From Verrucomicrobiia bacterium (GTDB taxonomy: Bacteria; Verrucomicrobiota; Verrucomicrobiae; Limisphaerales; UBA11358): a stretch of DNA of 9,809 nucleotides. How positions within the stretch are numbered: position 1 is the stretch's first letter; the number at the start of each line of letters is the position of its first letter. Made by a program: the position numbers and the translations under genes. Under the pieces are notes generated by a model, which saw only the letters and a program-made list of their open reading frames with translations, searched no databases and was not told the DNA's origin. The stretch covers positions 1-9,809 of the forward strand of contig JASHZU010000149.1 in the NCBI GenBank assembly GCA_030042375.1, written 5' to 3'. This document shows, piece by piece, positions 1 through 5,967 of this stretch.

Positions 1-452
1 CTGTCAAGATTTAGAATAAAGACTAATCCGATCCAGTTATAATTCTCGTAAAACGTGGCTCCCGAGGATGCCATGCCCGGCGTTGGGTTAACCGTAAAAT
101 TCAAGATGCATTCAGTGTCGTTGGTAGTAAGAGCGGTATTGCCGTTGGCAAAGGTAACGCCAGTGCCGCCGTTCAGACTGGCGTAACCGCTGCCGTAGCC
201 GCCAACCGTTGACGTGACTTCCAGGCCGGACTGTGGGAGGCTCCCGTCAAAAACTACATTAAAATCCACAGCAGCAGGGTTGGTAGGGAACTCGCTCCAA
301 TTAGGATAGAGCGAACTGCCGGGAAAGGTAGAAGTCCAGGGCGCATAGTAATTGACCATATAGTAGATATCTTGCGCCTGCGCTGCAAAGGCCAACCCGC
401 CCGCCATTGTAAGCACGATTGCCAGCCGTTTCGTGAATGATTTGATATCCAT
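1..452 (-). CDS. Secreted protein, probable PEP-CTERM paralogue (C-terminus beyond window)
   Basis: The frame is open from an ATG at 452 to the left edge, giving 150 codons and no stop, so the C-terminus is missing. The N-terminus is a typical Sec signal peptide: MDIKSFTKR, a hydrophobic core rich in L, A and G, then a likely cut after AAQAQ near residue 27. The mature part is rich in G, S, T, N and aromatic residues, as in extracellular beta-rich proteins. It loosely resembles the next gene (644-1354): both have a GGYG stretch, then a T-DTE segment followed by alternating hydrophobic residues, then an NW/NWF segment before LV-I. From that and the shared promoter element I infer a PEP-CTERM surface protein of the same family, but no sorting signal is visible here. 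Function is unknown. No Shine-Dalgarno sequence is evident. Confidence 0.72.
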   Translation of the reverse strand, partial: MDIKSFTKRLAIVLTMAGGLAFAAQAQDIYYMVNYYAPWTSTFPGSSLYPNWSEFPTNPAAVDFNVVFDGSLPQSGLEVTSTVGGYGSGYASLNGGTGVTFANGNTALTTNDTECILNFTVNPTPGMASSGATFYENYNWIGLVFILNLD

Positions 453-514
453 AATAATATTCAGTGCTATTGTTGGTTCTCTATCGCAGTAATTGTTGGA
501 TTAGTTTCTACAAG

Positions 515-558
515 ATAACATCGAGTGCCTCATTTGCACAGTCGCATGAACTGACGTG
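515..558 (-). promoter_or_regulatory. Shared operator/promoter element, copy 1
   Basis: Bases 540-558 on the plus strand read AGTCGCATGAACTGACGTG. In gene direction this is GTC-N2-TTCATG-C-GACT. A -10-like TGTTAT lies at 520-515, 19 bases after GACT and about 60 bases before the ATG at 452. The same two-part layout recurs at 1399-1442 and 5921-5963. The half sites GTC and GAC around CATGAA form an imperfect inverted repeat, which suits a dimeric regulator. The regulator's identity is inferred, not shown. Confidence 0.5.
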
Positions 559-593
559 TTCAAAAATAAATGTCCTAATAGTCGCAAGGCGGC

Positions 594-620
594 AAAAAAG
601 CCGCCCAAAATGGGCGGCTT
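594..620 (-). terminator. Rho-independent terminator after the PEP-CTERM gene
   Basis: Bases 598-607 and 611-620 form a perfect 10-bp stem (AAGCCGCCCA with TGGGCGGCTT) with a 3-base loop. Read on the minus strand, the stem is followed by an unbroken run of T (599-594, partly within the stem foot). It starts 24 bases after the stop codon of the 644-1354 gene and so ends that transcript before the next promoter (515-558). Confidence 0.88.
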
Positions 621-643
621 GGAAAACGGTGTTTCACTTTTGC

Positions 644-1354
644 CTATTTGCGGCGACGAATAATCAGCAGGCCGGCGGCGCCCAAGCCCATCAGCACCAG
701 AGAAGTCGGTTCAGGCGCTGGAAGAAACTCAATGCTGTTGAAGGTGACACTGTACGGGTTATTGCCCACGGTTGGGGTATCCATATCGAGGCTGAAACTG
801 TATATCGAATCACCGCCGGCCTGAATATTGGATAATAGCCCCGCGGCCTGATCGGCGATATTCAAAGTTATCGTGTAGGTAGTCCCGCTCGCATTCCAGG
901 TCACAGGCGCATTGTCGGGATTATATTCATACCCGAAATAAGGCATATTAAAATACCATGGGCCGGTATTGGGTGAATTGGCATCATTTATTACCAGTTG
1001 ACCGGGTGAGAACCAATTGAATTGAGTGGGATCGCCATTGAGCGTGAGCGTGAGTTGGAGTTCCGTATCGGCCGTGCTTAAAGTTTGAACTCCGGAATTG
1101 ATGACAAAATAGGCGCCGCCATATTCACCTGCGACTGCATTGGAAACATCAATGCCGGTTGTTATATAATCGTATGTGGCGCTTGCCCAGCCACCGTAGC
1201 CGCCAGAAGTAGTAGAATTTTGCAGGTACTGTCCGCCGGTGATGTATTGAGCCTGCGCCGAGATCACTCCGGCTGCTGCGGCGAATACAATCAAAGCATA
1301 CTTCAATTGGCGAATAATGGCCGTTGTTTGGTGGGATACTGATTTAATTTTCAT
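644..1354 (-). CDS. PEP-CTERM sorting-domain protein
   Basis: This 236-residue exported protein of unknown function is probably anchored or processed at the cell envelope. Residues 1-36 are a signal peptide (charged MKIKS start, hydrophobic segment LIVFAAAAG, cut after SAQAQ). The middle is rich in G, T, N, S and Y and has no domain I recognise. The C-terminus carries a textbook PEP-CTERM signal: PAPEPTS near residue 212, a hydrophobic helix (LVLMGLGAAGLLII), then the basic tail RRRK. In known systems this signal is recognised by an exosortase, which is not in the window. The gene lies 175 bases downstream of RR1 on the same strand but has its own promoter-like element (1399-1442) and its own terminator (594-620), so it is probably transcribed alone. 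It may be a distant paralogue of the truncated gene at 1-452. No strong ribosome binding site is seen. Confidence 0.93.
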   Translation of the reverse strand: MKIKSVSHQTTAIIRQLKYALIVFAAAAGVISAQAQYITGGQYLQNSTTSGGYGGWASATYDYITTGIDVSNAVAGEYGGAYFVINSGVQTLSTADTELQLTLTLNGDPTQFNWFSPGQLVINDANSPNTGPWYFNMPYFGYEYNPDNAPVTWNASGTTYTITLNIADQAAGLLSNIQAGGDSIYSFSLDMDTPTVGNNPYSVTFNSIEFLPAPEPTSLVLMGLGAAGLLIIRRRK

Positions 1355-1398
1355 AGTTTTAGCGGTTTAACTCAAAAATTGGTGACTTCGGGAGGACT

Positions 1399-1442
1399 TT
1401 AACATTTAAAAGATTGTTGCGGTAGTCACATGAAAAGACCAC
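1399..1442 (-). promoter_or_regulatory. Shared operator/promoter element, copy 2
   Basis: Bases 1424-1442 on the plus strand read AGTCACATGAAAAGACCAC. In gene direction this is GTC-N2-TTCATG-T-GACT. A -10-like TGTTAA lies at 1404-1399, 19 bases after GACT, exactly as in copy 1, and 45 bases before the ATG at 1354. The element lies in the 175-base gap between RR1 and the PEP-CTERM gene. The rest of that gap (1443-1529) is AT-rich, and I see no RR1 terminator in it. Confidence 0.55.
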
Positions 1443-1529
1443 ATACCCGGGGTTAAAAACGATTAAAATGTCGCAAGTTGTTCATTAATAGATATTTACA
1501 ACACACACAATACCACTAATGCGTAATTT

Positions 1530-2162
1530 TTAATTATCACGGCGTTGCATGTATTTAGCCACAGCTTCCGTGGCGGATTGGACATGCAGTTTTTCATAAA
1601 TTCTTCGTACGTAGGTTCTTATGGTGTCAATACTGATACTCAAATGGTCCGCCGTCTGTTTATAGGTCATTCCTTTGGCGAAGCAATCGAGGACCATTTG
1701 TTCACGGGAGGTAAAATGGGTTTCTTCCTCCTCCGGTCGTTTGGCCCGCTGAAAGGAGGCTACTACCTTGCGCGCAATCGAACTGGACATCGGCGAACCG
1801 CCCCCGTGCACGTCACAGATCGCTTCCAGCAATTTATCCGGCGTGAGCCGCTTCAGCATATATCCGCTGGCTCCTGCCTCCAGGGCCTTGAAAATCTGGT
1901 CGGTATCCTCATAGACCGTCAGCATCATGATTTGCATCTGCGGTATTTTGGCTTTAAGATACTTAACGCATTCAATCCCGCTCATGCCCACCAAATGGAT
2001 GTCCATCAGCACAACGTCAGGGCGATCCTGAGGCAAATGTTCCAGGGCGGCTTCGCCGCTGTGATACATGCTCACGCAGCGAAAGCCCGGTGCACCATTC
2101 ACAAAAGTGGCAATGGATTGGCACAACTCTTTTTCGTCATCGACTAAGGATACTTTGATCAT
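1530..2162 (-). CDS. NarL/FixJ-type response regulator RR1 (orphan copy)
   Basis: This 210-residue cytoplasmic transcription regulator is expected to be phosphorylated by a sensor kinase and then bind DNA. Receiver domain, about residues 3-120: acidic pair D8/D9, phospho-acceptor D54 in VVLMDIHL, switch T82 in MMLTVYED, and conserved K104. LuxR-type helix-turn-helix, about residues 149-205: FTSREQMVLDC, then a recognition helix near IDTIRTYVRR, then EKLHV. All key residues are present. It is a close duplicate of RR2 (5968-6609): residues 74-146 are identical, while about eleven changes fall in the DNA-binding domain, including H173K, S175N, D179P, T183S and V185L. No kinase gene adjoins it. 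Instead a 36-codon ORF overlaps its ATG by ATGA. The sequence before the start is A-rich (GAAAAGAAAAAG) with no clear Shine-Dalgarno. Phosphorylation by the kinase at 6606-9809 is plausible but inferred. Confidence 0.95.
   Translation of the reverse strand: MIKVSLVDDEKELCQSIATFVNGAPGFRCVSMYHSGEAALEHLPQDRPDVVLMDIHLVGMSGIECVKYLKAKIPQMQIMMLTVYEDTDQIFKALEAGASGYMLKRLTPDKLLEAICDVHGGGSPMSSSIARKVVASFQRAKRPEEEETHFTSREQMVLDCFAKGMTYKQTADHLSISIDTIRTYVRRIYEKLHVQSATEAVAKYMQRRDN
1541..2162 (-). repeat. Direct repeat: duplicated response-regulator gene (copy A)
   Basis: This stretch repeats at about 5988-6609 in the same orientation, offset by 4,447 bases. In the part I compared base by base (1921-2040 against 6368-6487) roughly nine in ten bases match. 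Most differences are silent or transitions. The repeats flank the glucanase and pseudopilin genes, so recombination between them could delete that block. Confidence 0.8.
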
Positions 2163-2269
2163 GCGTGCTTTTTCTTTTCGCCGGGCGGTTCAAAATCTTC
2201 GCCGCGCTGGTGTAGCTGGGCAAGCAAATTGTCTGTCGCCACTTTATGCGACTGTTCGGCACCTGCCAT
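2159..2269 (-). CDS. Possible small ORF coupled to RR1
   Basis: From ATG at 2269 the minus strand encodes 36 residues, MAGAEQSHKV... ending ...PPGEKKKHA, with stop TGA at 2161-2159. That stop overlaps the RR1 start as ATGA, the same junction that joins the kinase to RR2 at 6606-6609. A weak AAGG lies about five bases before the ATG. The peptide is polar and charged, with no membrane segment and no domain I recognise. The frame is open upstream only to a TAA at 2329-2327. It may be a leader that couples translation to RR1, or the last scrap of a lost kinase gene, although it does not resemble the kinase C-terminus except for a lysine-rich end. It may also be chance. Confidence 0.3.
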   Translation of the reverse strand: MAGAEQSHKVATDNLLAQLHQRGEDFEPPGEKKKHA

Positions 2270-2361
2270 TGGCCTTATCTTTGCTGGAGCTGTGCCGCAT
2301 GATTCGCTAACCGGTTCCGCTGACGTTTATTAAACTGAATACTCGCCTTTCCAATTTTGCT
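2270..2361. other. Divergent intergenic region between RR1 and the glucanase gene
   Basis: This region must hold the start signals for the plus-strand enzyme gene and for the RR1 unit. The only AT-rich -10-like sequence is TATTAA at 2328-2333, which can be read in either direction as part of TTTATTAAA. On the minus strand TTGGAA (2354-2349) lies 16 bases before TAATAA, a weak promoter candidate for RR1. On the plus strand I find no good -35 and no Shine-Dalgarno. A degenerate match to the shared operator core (GCATGA at 2297-2302) is too weak to call. Confidence 0.3.
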
Positions 2362-4779
2362 TTGTTCACAGCTCCCGATGCCATAGCTGGTTTGGCTCGT
2401 GGTTTGGCTGTCGTGGTTGCTTTGGTCGTTTCACTCTCGACTGCCAGGGCGTTCAACGGTGCGACCGTGCCCTGGACGACTTACCCGGCAGCAAACATGA
2501 CAATCAGCGGCGGCACGATTTTAGGACCGGATTATACTCACAATACGGTCGCTTCGGAGGCGGTGGGGCGGGAATGCGTGCAGCTAAGCGGCACGGGCCA
2601 GTATGTGCAATTCACCGCCCAGGCGGCTGCCAATTCTATCGTGGTGCGATATAGCGTGCCGGACACGTCGAATGGAACCGGGACTAACTATACCATCAGT
2701 CTCTATACCAATGGGGTGTTTGTTGAAGAGCTGCCGCTGACTTCCGTGTATTCATGGCTGTATGGGAGTTACCCGTTCACGAACGTTCCCTCAGCCGGTT
2801 CGCCAAGGGATTTTTACGATGAGGTTCGCACCAACAACCTGAATATCAATCCGGGTGATGTGGTGCGCCTGGAAGTGGACAGCGCGGACACTGCGCCCGA
2901 CTATGACATTAACCTCGTTGATTTGGAAAACGTGGCTGCCCCGCTTTCCGAGCCGTCAGGTTACGTGTCCATTGTCACCCAATGGGGAGCAGATCCCACC
3001 GGCGTCAACAACAGCACTGCGGCGTTTACGGCGGCGGCCACGCAAACTACCTATCAGCACATTTGGATTCCGCCAGGGACCTATCTCATTGAAGGGACGA
3101 TTTCGATCGCGGCCAATCACACTTTCCAGGGCGCCGGCATGTGGTACACGACGTTGATCGGGAGTCCAAGCCTTTACAACACGACGCCAGGCTCGCGGGT
3201 CGCCGTATACGGCGCAGGAAACAACATCAACCTGTCTGACTTCGCCATCAAAGGCTTTCTCAACTATCGGAACGACTCGGAAGCCAATGATGGTTTGGGT
3301 GGATACTATGGCACCGGTTCCAGCATCGACCGCATCTGGGTGGAACACACCAAGGTCGGCGCGTGGATTGAAAATTCGCAAGGGCTGGTGGTGAATGGCT
3401 GCCGTTTCCGGGACACGATTGCAGATGGCATCAACCTGAACATCGGGATGCAGAACACGACGGTCACTAACTGCACGACCCGGGGCACCGGTGATGATTG
3501 CTTTGCTATGTGGCCTACGACTACCTCAGGAACTTATCCGTGCGGCGGCAATGTCATAACGTATTGCACGGCGCAAACACCCTGGCTGGCGAATGGCGGC
3601 GCTATCTATGGCGGCGCCAGCAACCAGATTCAAAACTGCCAATTTTTTGACACGACCTACGGCTGCGGCGTCCTTCTTAGCAGTACCTTCGGCGTGGGGG
3701 GAAATACGTTCAGCCCCACAACGGTGGTCCAAAGCTGCGACATTGTTCGTTGCGGCGGTTATGATCCGGGATATACATGGCGCGGGGCCGTTGAGTTTTG
3801 TGAGGATATTAATAGCGGCGGCACGAGCGGTAATAACATTAACGGCGTGTATCTCAACAATCTGAACATTACCAACAGTGCTTCCTGGGGCATGACCATC
3901 CGGGGAAGCACGACCACGCTGGAAAATGCGCTCGCTTCTGCCGTGAGTATTCCCAATTCCGGCGAAGGTTACCTTGGCTCGGTTGGTCTGCTGGCGATAA
4001 GTGGCGCGCGGGGGAGCCTGACGGTAAGCAATTCCGTTGAAGACAGCTTCAATAATAATTCCAGTGGCAGTTTTACTTTTAATTTCGTCACGAATCCCAT
4101 CAGCGTGATGGTACAGACCAGTATTTCCGGGCCTTCCTTCACAGTGGACGGCACGAACTACACCAGCCCCCAAGCCTTCAGTTGGACGCCCGGTTCGAAC
4201 CATACGATTGCCACCCCGTCCCCACAAAGCGCGGGTACGGGAATTCAATATGCCTGGAGTGCGTGGAATGATGGCGGTGCCATCTCCCATGCCGTCGCGC
4301 CGCTAATCAGCTCCACCTACACGGCAAATTTTACGACGAATTACTACCTGACGATGAATACCGGGCCGGGCGGCAGCGTGAGCCCGGCCAGCCTTTGGAC
4401 AAACAGCGGAGAGAGCGTGAGCATTACCGCCACGCCGAACACGGGTTACATCTTCACCAATTGGTCGGGCAGCGGGGCCGGGGCCTATTCAGGAAACAGC
4501 AGTACGGCTTCGGTCACGATGAATGGGCCGATTACCGAAACCACCAGCTTTCAACTTACCTCCCTAAGCGTGAGCATGAGCGGCGTTTCAAACGTCAACA
4601 TCACTTTCAGCACGACTCCCGGTTCTACGTATTATCTCGTGACGACAACCAACCTGGTGCAAGCCGTCTGGACGCCAGTCGCCGGCAGCACGACAAATGC
4701 GGCGGGAACGTCGGTGACTTTTACCGTTCCCGTTCAATCCAACGGGCAGCCGCAGTTCTTTCGCGCGGTTTCTCCCTAA
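2362..4779 (+). CDS. Secreted GH87-like alpha-1,3-glucanase (right-handed beta-helix)
   Basis: This 805-residue exported enzyme is predicted to cut alpha-1,3-glucan or a similar polysaccharide outside the cell. Signal peptide, residues 1-30: hydrophobic LAVVVALVVSL, cut near ARA-FNG. Residues 34-195 form an N-terminal beta-sandwich resembling the CBM35-like domain before GH87 catalytic domains (GRECVQLSGTGQYVQFT, VRYSVPDTSNGTG). Residues 200-530 form the beta-helix, opening with WGADPTGVNNSTAAF and WIPPGTY of the pectate-lyase-3 superfamily, followed by GAGMWYTTLIG, WVEHTKVGAW, DTIADGIN and GTGDDCFAMW. D355, D378 and D379 match in spacing the three catalytic Asp I recall for GH87. About 580-730: divergent InlB/Listeria-type repeats (GGSVSPAS, GYIFTNWSG). 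About 735-805: a verrucomicrobial C-terminal module ending QFFRAVSP, with no PEP-CTERM. The only start giving the full signal peptide is TTG at 2362, since a TAA lies in frame at 2308-2310. Other right-handed beta-helix families remain possible. Confidence 0.8.
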   Translation: MFTAPDAIAGLARGLAVVVALVVSLSTARAFNGATVPWTTYPAANMTISGGTILGPDYTHNTVASEAVGRECVQLSGTGQYVQFTAQAAANSIVVRYSVPDTSNGTGTNYTISLYTNGVFVEELPLTSVYSWLYGSYPFTNVPSAGSPRDFYDEVRTNNLNINPGDVVRLEVDSADTAPDYDINLVDLENVAAPLSEPSGYVSIVTQWGADPTGVNNSTAAFTAAATQTTYQHIWIPPGTYLIEGTISIAANHTFQGAGMWYTTLIGSPSLYNTTPGSRVAVYGAGNNINLSDFAIKGFLNYRNDSEANDGLGGYYGTGSSIDRIWVEHTKVGAWIENSQGLVVNGCRFRDTIADGINLNIGMQNTTVTNCTTRGTGDDCFAMWPTTTSGTYPCGGNVITYCTAQTPWLANGGAIYGGASNQIQNCQFFDTTYGCGVLLSSTFGVGGNTFSPTTVVQSCDIVRCGGYDPGYTWRGAVEFCEDINSGGTSGNNINGVYLNNLNITNSASWGMTIRGSTTTLENALASAVSIPNSGEGYLGSVGLLAISGARGSLTVSNSVEDSFNNNSSGSFTFNFVTNPISVMVQTSISGPSFTVDGTNYTSPQAFSWTPGSNHTIATPSPQSAGTGIQYAWSAWNDGGAISHAVAPLISSTYTANFTTNYYLTMNTGPGGSVSPASLWTNSGESVSITATPNTGYIFTNWSGSGAGAYSGNSSTASVTMNGPITETTSFQLTSLSVSMSGVSNVNITFSTTPGSTYYLVTTTNLVQAVWTPVAGSTTNAAGTSVTFTVPVQSNGQPQFFRAVSP

Positions 4780-4808
4780 CGGCTACTGAACTATCCTGCG
4801 ATTGTTTT

Positions 4809-4915
4809 TTATTGCCCGGGCAAGGTGACGGATAATGCCATTTGTTTCGTAGCGCTCAATGCAGGCAGGATAATGGCCGCAACAATAGCAATAACGGCAA
4901 CAGTTCAGGCAAAAA
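4809..4915 (-). pseudogene. Decayed pseudopilin N-terminal fragment
   Basis: On the minus strand, 4915-4901 reads F-L-P-E-L (TTT TTG CCT GAA CTG). After a one-base shift, 4898-4854 reads AVIAIVAAIILPALS in frame, and the frame runs on through ATKQMALSV to a TAA at 4811-4809. Joined, this gives F-L-P-E-L-(L)-AVIAIVAAIILPALS. That is the cleavage-site and transmembrane pattern of type IV-like prepilins (FTLxELLVVIAIIAILAAILLPAL). There is no start codon, TGA lies upstream in the second frame, and the rest of a pilin is missing. It lies directly behind the intact pseudopilin gene on the same strand, so it looks like a leftover of a tandem copy. A chance hydrophobic stretch cannot be excluded. 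Confidence 0.45.
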
Positions 4916-4952
4916 TCAAATATCGGCAGGAAAGGAATTTGTGGGCAAACGA

Positions 4953-5840
4953 TTAAGGCGTGTGTTGAGCCAGCCAGGCCAAGTCCGGATCGTCCGTCAC
5001 GTTGACATCACGCAATGAGGTGTATTGAACCTGGAGATTGGCGACGCTGCCTCTCCAGATATGAATCTCCGCGTGTCCATCGGCAAAAGAAATTCCGCAG
5101 CCGTTGGCCAAATAACTTGCAGGCACTTCAGTAAATTGTCCCGTCCCGCCCTGATCGGCACTGTCGGGATCAATATAAAGAATGCCGTCGTCTATGCTGT
5201 CAGGATGTTCGTTAATAAACACCCAGCTTAGGCTGGGCGAAAGGTTGCCCGCGCCGAATCCGTTCAATGTCGATATGATATTGAAGGGATTAAAACTGGA
5301 AAGTGAGGACGGCGGTTTTGAACCGGTTCCGGTGTAGGTGGCGGGAGGACCGCCCACCGCTGCATCCATGGCAACGCTCCGGGCACGATGGTGAGAGATG
5401 TTCCCCATCCCGGTCAAGGTTTGGACCGGAGATAAATAGATGTCTGCCGGTGACACATACAGGCTGTATTGCTGTGCATCGTAGGGCGCTAATTGATTGG
5501 TCTGCAGGAAGGTTGTATTTGTGTCATTCGGGTTGATCGCCCAATCCATGTAGCAGTTTTGCGGAATCCATGAAGGAGTCCCATTGACAGGCTCAGATTC
5601 ATCGGCATTGAGCACGAGGACGTCATTGTTGTCGTTGGCGTACATCATCCAGGCGAGAATAAGCTGCCTTTTATTGCTCAGGTCCCCGGTTTGCTGCGCC
5701 CTCTTTTGGGCCGCGACCAGAACGGGCAACAGGATGGCCGCGAGGATGGCAATAATGGCAATAACCACGAGGAGTTCGATGAGAGTGAAGCCGGTTTGCG
5801 GGAGCTTCATCCTAAATCCACTTTTGCATTTGCTTTTCAT
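4953..5840 (-). CDS. Type II/IV pseudopilin (prepilin-type, FADGH family)
   Basis: This 295-residue pilin-like protein is expected to be cut by prepilin peptidase and to sit in the inner membrane or a secretion pseudopilus. The cut is predicted between G17 and F18 (TG/FTLIELL), with the conserved Glu at +5 (E22), followed by the hydrophobic helix VVIAIIAILAAILLPVLVAA. The C-terminal domain has HRARSVAMDA near 151-160, INEHPDSIDDG at 209-219 and CGISFADGHAEIHIW at 248-262, which are hallmarks of the large verrucomicrobial/planctomycete pseudopilin families. In the H-X9-DG motif of relatives, the His ten residues before D254 is a Leu (L244) here. An internal ATG at residue 11 (5810) would give the more usual short leader MKLPQTG; neither start has a clear ribosome binding site. 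The promoter is at 5921-5963. Such genomes often carry many unlinked copies, so the substrate is unknown. Confidence 0.92.
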   Translation of the reverse strand: MKSKCKSGFRMKLPQTGFTLIELLVVIAIIAILAAILLPVLVAAQKRAQQTGDLSNKRQLILAWMMYANDNNDVLVLNADESEPVNGTPSWIPQNCYMDWAINPNDTNTTFLQTNQLAPYDAQQYSLYVSPADIYLSPVQTLTGMGNISHHRARSVAMDAAVGGPPATYTGTGSKPPSSLSSFNPFNIISTLNGFGAGNLSPSLSWVFINEHPDSIDDGILYIDPDSADQGGTGQFTEVPASYLANGCGISFADGHAEIHIWRGSVANLQVQYTSLRDVNVTDDPDLAWLAQHTP

Positions 5841-5920
5841 GCGGCGAGTTACGACACGCTTTTACCCGGGCCGTGTATAAGGTCTTTTATCAACATTTCT
5901 CAATTAGTACTGACTATATT

Positions 5921-5963
5921 TTAATAGCTATGTGGCCGAATGACAGTCACATGAAGTGACCAC
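5921..5963 (-). promoter_or_regulatory. Shared operator/promoter element, copy 3
   Basis: Bases 5945-5963 on the plus strand read AGTCACATGAAGTGACCAC. This is the most symmetrical copy: GTCAC-ATGAA-GTGAC is a perfect 5-bp inverted repeat. In gene direction it is GTCACTTCATGTGACT, followed 18 bases later by the -10-like TATTAA (5926-5921), 81 bases before the pseudopilin ATG at 5840. The element begins only 5 bases past the stop codon of RR2. The rest of the gap (5841-5920) shows no other signal. Confidence 0.58.
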
Positions 5964-5967
5964 GGCA

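Noticed and set aside
500..540. Sigma-54-type promoter (GGCAC...) upstream of the truncated left gene, as known for some proteobacterial PEP-CTERM genes
   Set aside because: The GGCAC on the minus strand lacks a GC dinucleotide at the required spacing, and the other two operator-bearing promoters have nothing similar.
2290..2309. Fourth copy of the shared operator upstream of the glucanase gene
   Set aside because: Only about half of the conserved positions match in either orientation, although the TATTAA at 2328 is spaced as in the true copies. Too weak to call.
3526..4290. 254-codon minus-strand frame opposite the glucanase
   Set aside because: The plus-strand frame has a signal peptide, conserved catalytic motifs and domain order; the opposite frame has none and is a shadow.
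4812..4823. Perfect 12-base palindrome TTGCCCGGGCAA next to a T run, as a terminator for the glucanase gene
   Set aside because: It has no loop, the T run precedes it on the plus strand, and on the minus strand it is followed by A residues, so it does not fit a terminator in either direction.
5832..5847. TTTTCATGCGGC at the pseudopilin start as another operator copy
   Set aside because: The match is largely the reverse complement of the start ATGAAAA, and the outer half sites are missing.
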